Assembly (NCBI GenBank): GCA_012515395.1
Contig: JAAYYL010000005.1
Coordinates: 1-35,850, forward strand
DNA from: Bacteroidales bacterium
GTDB lineage: Bacteria; Bacteroidota; Bacteroidia; Bacteroidales; UBA932
Length of the DNA: 35,850 nt
Direction: 5' to 3'
Shown: positions 1-9,092 of the stretch, in pieces
Numbering within the stretch: position 1 is the first letter of the stretch
Layout: each line of letters begins with the position of its first letter
Notes under the pieces: model-generated
The model's input: the letters and a program-made list of their open reading frames with translations, nothing else
Told to the model about the DNA's origin: nothing
Databases searched by the model: none
Program-made: the position numbers and the translations under genes

Positions 1-875
1 GTTGATTTGTTCTTCCGGTAATGGGCCCTGAATAATTTGGGCGTCATGTTTCTTTTTTTCTTGAAGATCCGGTTGAAGTTGGAAAGGTTGTTGAAGCCGC
101 ACTCAAAACAGATCTCAGAGATTGTCTTGTTGGAATCTACTAGCATCCGGGAAGCATAGCCTAACCGGATGTCTATTATGTAGTCCGAGAGCGTCTTGCC
201 TGTACGCAGTTTGAAGAAACGGCTGAATGCCACCGGAGACATGCCAACCATCTGGGATAAATCTTTCAAACTAAGTTCCCTGGTATAATTTTGATTAATA
301 TGATCTTTTACTTTACAAACCCTCCGGCTTTCCGTATTTCTTTCAGCATGGGCGAAAGAACTACTGGCCAGACTAATGCTGTTTTCAGCAACAGATAACT
401 CGTGCAACAGTTTCAAAAGTCTTAAGAACTGCTCAAATCCTTTTTCTTCTTTTGCAATGGTATCAATCAACGTGTATACACGCATGATGGTATCGAGCTG
501 AAAAGAAACACCGTGTTCTGCTTTAACCAGCATTTTGCGTATGGTATTAAACTGGTTTTTTTCCAACAGACAATCGGGCAATAAATCCGGGGAAAACTGA
601 ATGGTAATCTCACGTATTAACGGAGATTTGCACTCTCCCTGCTCCCATACGTGTTCCAGTCGTTCCCCCGAGATCAGGATCAGATCGTAATCCCCCGTAT
701 ACTGAATGTTGTCCCCTACTGTCCTTTTTAATCCTTTCCCGTGCTCTATGAAGTTGATCTCGTACTCCCTGTGTTGGTGCAACGGATAGGTAAATTCCGT
801 TTTGTAACGTTCCACAACGTGAAAACAATCTTTGTCGGACAGAGGGGGGATCTCGTTCAGAATATTGAGGTTCAT
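1..875 (-). CDS. AraC-family transcriptional regulator (3' end runs off the window)
   Basis: Reverse-strand reading from ATG at 875: MNLNILNEIPPLSDKDCFHVVERYKTEFTYPLHQHREYEINFIEHG...; C-terminal HTH ...LSLKDLSQMVGMSPVAFSRFFKLRTGKTLSDYIIDIRLGYASRMLVDSNKTISEICFECGFNNLSNFNRIFKKK. Frame is open to base 1. Absent from the ORF track, probably because it is truncated. Confidence 0.92.
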   Translation of the reverse strand, partial: MNLNILNEIPPLSDKDCFHVVERYKTEFTYPLHQHREYEINFIEHGKGLKRTVGDNIQYTGDYDLILISGERLEHVWEQGECKSPLIREITIQFSPDLLPDCLLEKNQFNTIRKMLVKAEHGVSFQLDTIMRVYTLIDTIAKEEKGFEQFLRLLKLLHELSVAENSISLASSSFAHAERNTESRRVCKVKDHINQNYTRELSLKDLSQMVGMSPVAFSRFFKLRTGKTLSDYIIDIRLGYASRMLVDSNKTISEICFECGFNNLSNFNRIFKKKRNMTPKLFRAHYRKNKS

Positions 876-880
876 ACTCA

Positions 881-888
881 CAAAACTA
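881..888 (-). promoter_or_regulatory. TAnnTTTG -7 box (TAGTTTTG), 5 nt before ATG of AraC-family gene
   Basis: Reverse strand TAGTTTTG-TGAGT-ATG. Confidence 0.6.
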
Positions 889-895
889 ATAAAAA

Positions 896-1669
896 TCAGG
901 CAATCAGCAAACTAACAGCCATCACTGCCATACCGGCAATAAAACCCAGAATGGATAAATGGTGCCTGCCAAAACGTTCGGCACCGGGGAGCAATTCGTC
1001 TATTGAAATGTATACCATTATACCAGAAACACTCGCCAAAACCACACCTTCCAGCATAGGATTCCAGAACGGCAACAGGATAAGAAACGCTACAAGTGCT
1101 CCCACAGGTTCGGCCAATCCCGACAGGAATGAATACCAGAATGCTTTCCTTCTGCTCCCGGTAGAATGATAAATGGGAACAGAAACAGCAATGCCTTCGG
1201 GGATGTTGTGTATGGCAATGGCCAGTGCAATGGGAATGCCCACATCCAGGCTGTTCATACCGGACATGAAGGCAGCCACTCCTTCAGGAAAATTGTGTAT
1301 GGCAATACTCAAAGCAATCATGATCCCCATTCTTTTCAAGCGAACATTCTTTTCCATGTCTTCGGCAAGATGGATCTCGTGCGGGTTTTCATCCTCGGGG
1401 ATTAAAAAGTCAATAATAGCGATCAATCCTATACCTCCGAAAAAAGACAGCACCAATTGCAGGTCATTCAAAACTTTACCGGCTTCCGGCACCAGTTCCA
1501 TAAAAGAAATATAGACCATTACTCCGGCAGAAAAACCCAGAGAGAAGGAAAGAAACTTCGTATTTGTCCTTTTAGCCACAAAAGCCACCAATGATCCTAT
1601 TCCCGTTGCAAGGCCTGCAAAAAGAGTCAGGGCAAAAGCCAATAGTACCTGAGATGTTTCAAATTGCAT
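896..1669 (-). CDS. zupT: ZIP-family metal (zinc) transporter
   Basis: 257 aa, multi-TM, with the paired ZIP motifs HNFPEGVAAF and HNIPEGIAVSVP. Confidence 0.9.
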   Translation of the reverse strand: MQFETSQVLLAFALTLFAGLATGIGSLVAFVAKRTNTKFLSFSLGFSAGVMVYISFMELVPEAGKVLNDLQLVLSFFGGIGLIAIIDFLIPEDENPHEIHLAEDMEKNVRLKRMGIMIALSIAIHNFPEGVAAFMSGMNSLDVGIPIALAIAIHNIPEGIAVSVPIYHSTGSRRKAFWYSFLSGLAEPVGALVAFLILLPFWNPMLEGVVLASVSGIMVYISIDELLPGAERFGRHHLSILGFIAGMAVMAVSLLIA

Positions 1670-2780
1670 GATCTGAATTTTTAACAGTTAAACGCTGTAC
1701 TATTTTAAACCGGGAAAGAAATTCGCTGGCAAAAACACGCAGAACGGTGTAGGCGGGAATAGCCACCAACATGCCAACAGCACCTCCCAAAAAACCGGAG
1801 ATCAAGATGACCAGGAAGATCTCCAGGGGATGTGCTTTCACGCTACTGGAATAGATCAAAGGTTGAAAGAGGTATGTATCCAGCATATTAACGCCTACGT
1901 ATACGGCGACCATAGCTGCAACAAACAACAACAACCCGGGATAACCCGAGGCCCCGTAAGATGTCGCCACCCCCAGTATCACTCCCAGTGTACCTGCCAG
2001 TAGCGGTCCTACATACGGGACGATATTGAATATCCCGAACACAAGTCCCAGGACAAGAGCCATCTGATATTCTATCCTGACTATGAAATGCAATCCGGTA
2101 GATATCAAAACAGTCATCACTACCACTTGGATCAAAATTCCTACAAAATATCTGAACAACAATTCATTGGAAGCTTTTAGCGCGTGAGATACCTTTTCTT
2201 CGTACTTCACGGGGACGATGGCCCGCAGCATATCCCCGAACATGTTTTCTTCCTTAAGGAAAAAGAAAGTAATGAAAATTACCGAAAACAAACCTACTCC
2301 AAAGTTTATCAGAAACGAGGCTACTGACCCAAAAAAACGGGTAAGTAGTTCTGGATGAAGAATCTTATCTATTTCAGTCCAAAGCAAAGCTTCAATGGTG
2401 ACAGATGGATCGATACGGGGGAAATACCTGTGCATGATTTCATTGACCTGACTGAGAGGTTGTGAGATCATGGCCGAGATATCCTGCAATTTCAGGGACT
2501 CCAGACGCGACACGATACCGCTTACCAAAGGAGTCATAAAATAAAAAACAAGGACCACTACACCCAGCATCAACAACAAAACCAGTATGGCTGAGAGGGC
2601 CTTGGGCATTTTCCATTTTTTGATTCTCAGGCGGGACATCTGTGTGACCAAAGGACTTCCTATCAATGATAACAATGCAGCTATCAGGATATAGGATATG
2701 ATACTCCTGAAATACCATAACAGGAAAACGATAATGGCCAGAACGGCTGTTGCAATGATGTATTTTGCCAGTTTATTCAT
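1659..2780 (-). CDS. AI-2E family transporter / PerM-like membrane protein
   Basis: 373 aa with the PerM-family pattern ...GLVFGIFNIVPYVGPLLAGTLGVI...; 3' end overlaps the ZIP gene. Confidence 0.85.
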   Translation of the reverse strand: MNKLAKYIIATAVLAIIVFLLWYFRSIISYILIAALLSLIGSPLVTQMSRLRIKKWKMPKALSAILVLLLMLGVVVLVFYFMTPLVSGIVSRLESLKLQDISAMISQPLSQVNEIMHRYFPRIDPSVTIEALLWTEIDKILHPELLTRFFGSVASFLINFGVGLFSVIFITFFFLKEENMFGDMLRAIVPVKYEEKVSHALKASNELLFRYFVGILIQVVVMTVLISTGLHFIVRIEYQMALVLGLVFGIFNIVPYVGPLLAGTLGVILGVATSYGASGYPGLLLFVAAMVAVYVGVNMLDTYLFQPLIYSSSVKAHPLEIFLVILISGFLGGAVGMLVAIPAYTVLRVFASEFLSRFKIVQRLTVKNSDHAI

Positions 2781-2787
2781 CAGGTCT

Positions 2788-2795
2788 CAAAAATA
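2788..2795 (-). promoter_or_regulatory. TAnnTTTG -7 box (TATTTTTG), 7 nt before ATG of AI-2E transporter
   Basis: Reverse strand TATTTTTG-AGACCTG-ATG. Confidence 0.6.
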
Positions 2796-2822
2796 CTCAT
2801 TTTTTATGTTTTATAAGGATTC

Positions 2823-4247
2823 TTAATACAATTCAACATTATTGACCAGGGGAGGCGCACCGGCTTCCAGGATACTGACCCGGATCGTGGATGAAGTCAC
2901 GGGAGAAAATGTCAAAATTCTTTTATACCCGATAGTAGTACCTTCTGCTACGGTTTGCCACAAGCCGTCAGAAGAATTTAAGCTTTCCACCATGAAACGG
3001 GCTACGCGCTGACCTAAAGGAATATATTCCTGTAAAAGGATCATGCTTAATGTCTCTTCCCGACCCAGGGTAATGGTAAAAGAAGCGGCTGACGTTCCCG
3101 CTTCGGGTGTCCAGTAAGTGTCGTAAGAACCATCAAGAATGTTTCCGGGCCCGAAACGGCGAAAATTGCCGGCTCTTACAGAAGACGCCTTCGCCCGGGC
3201 AGATCTCGCCACATTGCGGGAAAACAACTCCGTACGTTTTCTTTTGAACTCCACAAGTCTGAGTGAATCTTCTTCGCAAATGCGGCCGGAGCGATCGGGA
3301 GGTACATTAAGCAACAGGTTGGCATTCCGGCCAACCGATCCCATGTATATCTCCATCAATTCATCTACGGTCTTCAGGCTGCTGTCCGTCGAAGGACTGT
3401 AAAACCATCCCGGCCGGAGAGAAACATCGGCCTCGGCAGGTATCCAGTATTTCCCGTTACGGACTCCCGAATTGAGTATTTCCACCGGAGGTGCATTTTT
3501 GCCGGGGGTGTATCCGGCGGTATCCATCCGTGACCAGTTGGTTTCTCCGGCAATTCCCCGCTCATTGCCCACCCAGCGGCATCCGGGCCCCACATCGCTG
3601 AAAATAACGGCATCGGGTTGGTGTTTACGCACCGTATGGTGAAAAAGCATCCAATCGTACGGAGCATCCATATCATCTCCGCAAGCCCCGTCAAACCATT
3701 GTTCAAACACAGGACCGTAAGAGGAAAGCACCTCGGCAAGGGTACCGGCAAATACCTCATTGTAGCGTGCAGTTCCGTAATCAGGATGGTTCCTGTCCCA
3801 AGGCGAAACATAAACGCCAAATTTAAGACCGTATTCACGGCAAGCCAGCGAAAGTTCTTCAAGCACATCTCCCTTTCCTTCTTTCCACGGACTTTCCCGG
3901 ACTGTATGGGAGCTGAATTGACTGGGCCAGAGACAAAAGCCATCGTGATGCTTTGCCGTAATTATGATCGCTTTCATCCCTGCTTCACGGGCAGTAGAAG
4001 CCCATTGCCTGCAATCCAGGGCAGTGGGATTAAAAACTCCGGGATCTTCCTCACCTGTGCCCCATTCCCTGTCAGTAAAGGTGTTAGGACCAAAGTGAAC
4101 GAACATATAAAACTCCATCTTCTGCCACTCCAATTGTGCGGACGAAGGTACAGGACCGTAAGGTTCGGGACTTTTTTGCGTTCTGCAGCCTGTCAGGAAA
4201 ATCATTAAAAAACAAAAAAATATGTGTGTGACTATTTTATTTTCCAT
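2823..4247 (-). CDS. GH29 alpha-L-fucosidase, lipoprotein, with C-terminal discoidin-like region
   Basis: Lipobox FLTGC; GH29 patterns WQKMEFYMFVHFGPNTFTDREWG, GMKAIIITAKHHDGFCLWPS, FEQWFDGACG; C-terminal F5/8-like region. Confidence 0.9.
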   Translation of the reverse strand: MENKIVTHIFFCFLMIFLTGCRTQKSPEPYGPVPSSAQLEWQKMEFYMFVHFGPNTFTDREWGTGEEDPGVFNPTALDCRQWASTAREAGMKAIIITAKHHDGFCLWPSQFSSHTVRESPWKEGKGDVLEELSLACREYGLKFGVYVSPWDRNHPDYGTARYNEVFAGTLAEVLSSYGPVFEQWFDGACGDDMDAPYDWMLFHHTVRKHQPDAVIFSDVGPGCRWVGNERGIAGETNWSRMDTAGYTPGKNAPPVEILNSGVRNGKYWIPAEADVSLRPGWFYSPSTDSSLKTVDELMEIYMGSVGRNANLLLNVPPDRSGRICEEDSLRLVEFKRKRTELFSRNVARSARAKASSVRAGNFRRFGPGNILDGSYDTYWTPEAGTSAASFTITLGREETLSMILLQEYIPLGQRVARFMVESLNSSDGLWQTVAEGTTIGYKRILTFSPVTSSTIRVSILEAGAPPLVNNVELY

Positions 4248-4316
4248 AGGAAATAATTACCTTTGTCAAATATCAACCGTAAAAATTATTTATCTTTATA
4301 AAAATACAAAAAAACG

Positions 4317-6818
4317 ATGAAACATCTAATAATCGGCGGCGTGGCAGGAGGAGCCACTACTGCAGCAAGGATCAGAAGAAACGATGAAAAGGCGGAAATC
4401 ATCATGTTCGAAAAAGGTTCGTATATATCCTATGCGAATTGCGGTCTGCCTTATTATATCGGAGACGTTATCAAAGACAGGGACAAGCTTTTTGTCCAAA
4501 CGCCCGAAACGTTCGGTACACGTTTCAATATGGATATCAGGATCAATTCGGAAGTGATTGGCATAGATCCAGAAAAACACCAGGTCACAGTTAAAAACGA
4601 TAAAGGAGAAGAATACAGCGAAAGTTACGACAAATTGTTGCTGTCTCCCGGCGCTTACCCCGTTAAGCCACCCCTTCCCGGAATCGATTCTGAAGGCATC
4701 TTTACCATGAGAAACGTGGACGATACGGATCAGATCAAGCATTACGTTCAATCCCATCCCATCCGCAGGGCCGTGGTTGTGGGAGCCGGATTCATCGGTC
4801 TGGAGATGGCAGAGAACCTGCATGCTTCTGGCGCTCAGGTAGCTATTGTTGAAATGGCCGAGCAGGTAATGGCCCCCATTGATTTTTCAATGGCCGGCTT
4901 AGTCCACCAGCACCTTTATCAAAAAAACGTTGCTTTGCATTTGAATCAGGCAGTCAAAAGTTTCGTTCCCCTTAAAGGGCCCGATCCCGCTATTCGTGTA
5001 GAGCTTGCTGACGGCAGCCACATAGAAGCAGACATAGTGATCCTCTCCATAGGAGTACGTCCGGAAACAGCACTGGCCAAAAAAGCCGGTCTGAAGATAG
5101 GTAAAGCCGGAGGCATATTCGTAAACGAATTCCTGGAAACTTCCGCAATTGACATTTATGCCGTGGGAGATGCCATTGAATACCCGCATCCCGTATCCGG
5201 GGAACCCTGGCTGAATTACCTGGCCGGTCCTGCCAACAGACAGGGAAGGATAGTCGCAGACAATATGGTTTTCGGCAATAAGATCAAATACGAAGGATCC
5301 ATTGGAACTTCCATAGCCAAAGTCTTTGATATGACTGTTGCTTCCACCGGTCTTCCGGGCAAAAAACTGAAACAGCTCAACTTCCCTTACCTTACGGCAA
5401 CAACACATTCAAATTCTCATGCCGGCTATTATCCCAATGCCTTGCAAATGAGTACAAAGATCACATTCGATCCCGAAAGCGGCCGTTTGTTCGGCGGTCA
5501 GATAGTGGGTTACGAAGGTGTTGACAAACGCATAGATCTTCTGGCTCAGATAGTAAAAAAGAACGGAACCGTCTACGACCTTATCACCCTGGAACACGCC
5601 TATGCTCCGCCCTATTCCTCGGCAAAAGATCCCGTAGCTATTGCTGGATATGTGGCTTCCAACATTCTGAGTGGTAAAATGAAACCTCTGTACTGGAGAA
5701 AAATGCAAAAAGCCGATTCCTCTCAGGTTTTCAAACTGGATGTCAGAACCCGGGAAGAAAACGCACTTGGGACCATAGAAGAAGCAGTTAATATTCCGGT
5801 AGATGAATTGAGAAACCGGCTGGATGAAGTTCCGCGGGACAAACCCGTTTACATTTTTTGTGCGGTAGGTCTTCGCGGATACCTGGCTTCCAACATATTG
5901 ATCCAAAACGGATTCAAGGAAGTATACAACCTCTGCGGCGGCTACAAAACATACGAAGCAGCCGCGGAATCCGAACACAAGTCCGTCCCCATCACACCTG
6001 CTTTTTCCTCTCAATATTCAGACTCGGGAGATCTTTCTCCCCTCAATAAGAAAGTCACGCCCGGATCAAGTGCTTCTTCCGTTGGATCAAACACAATCAG
6101 AATTGATGCCACGGGATTGCAATGCCCCGGCCCTATCATGAAGATCAAGCATAGCATTGATGCTATGGAACCCGGACAGCAAATGGAAATTCAGGCCACC
6201 GACCCGGGATTTGCCAGGGATGTGGAAGCCTGGTGCCAGACAACCGGAAACATTCTGGTGGAGCAATCATCGGGCAAGGGAATATTCCGCGCCGTAGTGG
6301 AAAAAAAGCAGAAGCAGGACACATCCGCAGCCACAATCCCATCAGCAGGAAGAGGAAAGACACTTATCATGTTCAGTGACGATCTGGACAAGGCTCTTGC
6401 TACTTTTGTGCTGGCTAACGGAGCAGCCGCTACCGGTGAAAAAGTGAGCATCTTCTTCACTTTCTGGGGTCTGAACGTCATCAAAAAAGTGAAAAAGCCA
6501 AAAACGAAGAAAGATATTTTCGGAAAAATGTTCGGAATGATGTTGCCATCGCATTCAGGCTCGCTAAAACTCTCCAAAATGAATATGTTCGGAATGGGCC
6601 GCCGTATGATGCGTCATATCATGAAGCTAAGGGGTATTGACTCTCTGGAAGACCTGCGTGCACAAGCCATCGATAACGGGGTGGAATTCATTGCCTGCCA
6701 GATGTCCATGGACGTTATGGGGGTGAAAAAAGAGGAACTTATTGATCATGCAACCATCGGTGGTGTGGCTTCCTATATGAACCGTGCCGTACAGGCAGAC
6801 GTCAATCTGTTTATTTAA
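4317..6818 (+). CDS. FAD-dependent CoA-disulfide-reductase-like oxidoreductase fused to rhodanese, TusA and DsrE-like domains
   Basis: GGVAGGATTAARIRR dinucleotide fold, SYANCGLPYYIGD redox Cys, rhodanese IFCAVGLRGY, TusA LQCPGPIMKIK, DsrE-like C-terminus. Confidence 0.9.
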   Translation: MKHLIIGGVAGGATTAARIRRNDEKAEIIMFEKGSYISYANCGLPYYIGDVIKDRDKLFVQTPETFGTRFNMDIRINSEVIGIDPEKHQVTVKNDKGEEYSESYDKLLLSPGAYPVKPPLPGIDSEGIFTMRNVDDTDQIKHYVQSHPIRRAVVVGAGFIGLEMAENLHASGAQVAIVEMAEQVMAPIDFSMAGLVHQHLYQKNVALHLNQAVKSFVPLKGPDPAIRVELADGSHIEADIVILSIGVRPETALAKKAGLKIGKAGGIFVNEFLETSAIDIYAVGDAIEYPHPVSGEPWLNYLAGPANRQGRIVADNMVFGNKIKYEGSIGTSIAKVFDMTVASTGLPGKKLKQLNFPYLTATTHSNSHAGYYPNALQMSTKITFDPESGRLFGGQIVGYEGVDKRIDLLAQIVKKNGTVYDLITLEHAYAPPYSSAKDPVAIAGYVASNILSGKMKPLYWRKMQKADSSQVFKLDVRTREENALGTIEEAVNIPVDELRNRLDEVPRDKPVYIFCAVGLRGYLASNILIQNGFKEVYNLCGGYKTYEAAAESEHKSVPITPAFSSQYSDSGDLSPLNKKVTPGSSASSVGSNTIRIDATGLQCPGPIMKIKHSIDAMEPGQQMEIQATDPGFARDVEAWCQTTGNILVEQSSGKGIFRAVVEKKQKQDTSAATIPSAGRGKTLIMFSDDLDKALATFVLANGAAATGEKVSIFFTFWGLNVIKKVKKPKTKKDIFGKMFGMMLPSHSGSLKLSKMNMFGMGRRMMRHIMKLRGIDSLEDLRAQAIDNGVEFIACQMSMDVMGVKKEELIDHATIGGVASYMNRAVQADVNLFI

Positions 6819-6825
6819 TCCGGAT

Positions 6826-7191
6826 ATGGAAAATTCCCTGTGTTTGATGAAAGATGTGCTTAAGGCTTTTTACGAATTCGAAAAAAGCCTGGTACAATTC
6901 CATTCCCTAACCATTAACGAAGCAATCCTGCTTTGTATTCTGGGAGAGAAGAAAAATGACTGCAAAGTACATCTTTCAGCTTCAGACATTGCTCAGATCA
7001 CCGGTTTTTCACCTTCCCATACCTCCAAAGTGTTACGATCTGCCGAATCGAAACAATGGATCAACCGTACCGTATGTGACCGCGACAAACGAAAAATGTA
7101 TTTTTCGCTATCTGAAGAAGGTTTTAAAAAACACAGCCAATTAAAGAAATTGCCTGTGCAAATCCCGGATTTACTGAAAAGATTGCTTTAA
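6826..7191 (+). CDS. MarR-like winged-helix transcriptional regulator
   Basis: Start chosen at MENSLCLMKDVLKAFYEFEKSL; ...LSASDIAQITGFSPSHTSKVLRSAESKQWINRTVCDRDKRKMYFSLSEEG is a MarR winged helix. Confidence 0.78.
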   Translation: MENSLCLMKDVLKAFYEFEKSLVQFHSLTINEAILLCILGEKKNDCKVHLSASDIAQITGFSPSHTSKVLRSAESKQWINRTVCDRDKRKMYFSLSEEGFKKHSQLKKLPVQIPDLLKRLL

Positions 7192-9029
7192 AAACCCGTG
7201 CTATCCATATATTCCACGAAAGCCCTGTTGACAAGTTTAACACCTCCGGGGGTAGGGTAATTCCCCGAAAAATACCAGTCCCCCTTATGACCGGGACACG
7301 CTTTATGAAGTCCCTCCAGGCTCTGGTACACGATCTGAACCTGTGCACCTGTCCCTGCGGGAGTAAGCATTTGGGATATCTTTGCCGAGATGTCCCCGGC
7401 CGTGAAAGGTGCGTAGATCTCATGTACGTGGTTTACCACTGAGTTACCCGCTTCTTTTACGGCCTTATTGTAAACATTTTGTACCAGTTCATCCAGGCCC
7501 CTGTCCCGGAGCAGTTCCATAGCTGCCCTGAAGGCAATGAATTGACCCAACCCCGACATATCTATGCCGTAAAAATCCGGATAACGTATCTGCGGAGAAG
7601 AAGATACAACAACAATCTTTTTCGGATGCAACCGGTCCAGTATTTTCAATATACTCTGTTTTAACGTCGTTCCCCTGACAATGCTGTCATCCAAGACCAC
7701 CAGGTTGTCTTGTTCCGGTACAATCGTTCCGTAAGTAACGTCGTAAACGTGTGCAGCCAGATCATCACGTGTATTTCCTTCGGCAATGAATGTGCGCAAT
7801 TTGATATCCTTGACGGCCACCTTTTCATTTCTTACTTTCAAAGACAGGATATTTCCCAGTTGTTCCCTGTCATTGCAAATCCTGTCAGACAAAATCGCTT
7901 CTTTCTTGATCCCGTTCAAGTGCTCTTCCAAGCCTTGCAACAGCCCGTAATAGGCTGCTTCTGCCGTGTTGGGAATGTAAGAAAAAACCGTATTCCTGAA
8001 GTCATGGTCGACGGCTTCCAGAACAGGATTTACAAGGTTGTTGCCCAAAGCCTTACGTTCACGATAAATATCCGCGTCACTGCCCCTGGAAAAATAAATT
8101 CTTTCGAAAGAACAGGGTTTTACATTGCGGGGTGCCAGTATTTGGGGACATGAAACGTCCCCGTCCCTTGAAATACGCAGGGCCTGTCCCGGCAACAATT
8201 CCTGAATGTCCTCCACATCTACGTTCATGACCGTCTGGATGACGGGACGCTCAGATGCAACCACGGCTATTTCAGTGTCCTGGTAATAAAATGCAGTACG
8301 GATACCCCAGGGGTCCCTGACGCAGAACGTTTCACCGGATCCGGTCATACCGGCCACTACGTATCCTCCGTCCCACAATGAAGTACATTTTTTTAACAAC
8401 TCCGTCGCATTGAAGTTTTCTTCAATCTTTTTGGTCAGTTCTGTTCCCCGGTATCCCTGAGCGTGAAAATCCCTGTACAGGTATTCAATTTCCATATCCA
8501 GACGATGCCCTGCCTGCTCCAGCAAAATGTGGGTATCTGCCATGGATCTCGGGTGTTGCCCTTCAGAAGTAAGCGATTCACAAATTTCGGGAATATTGGT
8601 CATATTGAAATTTCCGCACAAAACCAATGTCTTGGCTGCCCAGTTACTGCGTCTCAAATGCGGATGAATGTAAGAAAGCCCGCTTTTTCCGGTGGTACTG
8701 TAACGAAGGTGTCCCATATACATATCCCCCATGAAAGGAGCATTTTCGGAACGGTTTCCGTTTATCATGCCGTATACGGAATCAAAAACTTCATTGATGG
8801 CATTATTGCCTGTTTTTCGGTCCCGGAATATGTATTCCTCCCCCGGCACTGCTTTTGTATTAATACAAGCCAACCCCGCTCCCTCCTGTCCCCTGTTGTG
8901 CTGTTTCTCCATCAAAAGGAACAGTTTCTGCAGCCCGTACGTCCGGCTGCCGTATTTATTCTGATAATATCCGGCAGGCTTTTTCAGACGTATGATGGCA
9001 ATGCCGCATTCATGCTTCAACGTTTCCAT
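7188..9029 (-). CDS. purF: Amidophosphoribosyltransferase-like class II glutamine amidotransferase
   Basis: Cys8 after a short propeptide (METLKHE|CGIAIIRL), NRGQEGAGLA, PRPP-binding VVLDDSIVRGTTL. May be a PurF paralogue; gene symbol is tentative. Confidence 0.82.
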   Translation of the reverse strand: METLKHECGIAIIRLKKPAGYYQNKYGSRTYGLQKLFLLMEKQHNRGQEGAGLACINTKAVPGEEYIFRDRKTGNNAINEVFDSVYGMINGNRSENAPFMGDMYMGHLRYSTTGKSGLSYIHPHLRRSNWAAKTLVLCGNFNMTNIPEICESLTSEGQHPRSMADTHILLEQAGHRLDMEIEYLYRDFHAQGYRGTELTKKIEENFNATELLKKCTSLWDGGYVVAGMTGSGETFCVRDPWGIRTAFYYQDTEIAVVASERPVIQTVMNVDVEDIQELLPGQALRISRDGDVSCPQILAPRNVKPCSFERIYFSRGSDADIYRERKALGNNLVNPVLEAVDHDFRNTVFSYIPNTAEAAYYGLLQGLEEHLNGIKKEAILSDRICNDREQLGNILSLKVRNEKVAVKDIKLRTFIAEGNTRDDLAAHVYDVTYGTIVPEQDNLVVLDDSIVRGTTLKQSILKILDRLHPKKIVVVSSSPQIRYPDFYGIDMSGLGQFIAFRAAMELLRDRGLDELVQNVYNKAVKEAGNSVVNHVHEIYAPFTAGDISAKISQMLTPAGTGAQVQIVYQSLEGLHKACPGHKGDWYFSGNYPTPGGVKLVNRAFVEYMDSTGF

Positions 9030-9034
9030 GGCTG

Positions 9035-9042
9035 CAAAAATA
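9035..9042 (-). promoter_or_regulatory. TAnnTTTG -7 box (TATTTTTG), 5 nt before ATG of purF-like gene
   Basis: Reverse strand TATTTTTG-CAGCC-ATG. Confidence 0.62.
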
Positions 9043-9048
9043 AAATAT

Positions 9049-9056
9049 TATATTTG
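9049..9056 (+). promoter_or_regulatory. TAnnTTTG -7 box (TATATTTG) of alpha/beta hydrolase gene
   Basis: TATATTTG 36 nt upstream of ATG 9093, back to back with the purF box. Confidence 0.55.
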
Positions 9057-9092
9057 TTCCTGTCATTTTCCTGAAAAAATGATCCCGATCTT

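Noticed and set aside
610-828. 72-aa minus-strand ORF
   Set aside because: Lies inside the AraC-family CDS in another frame, with no domain-like sequence.
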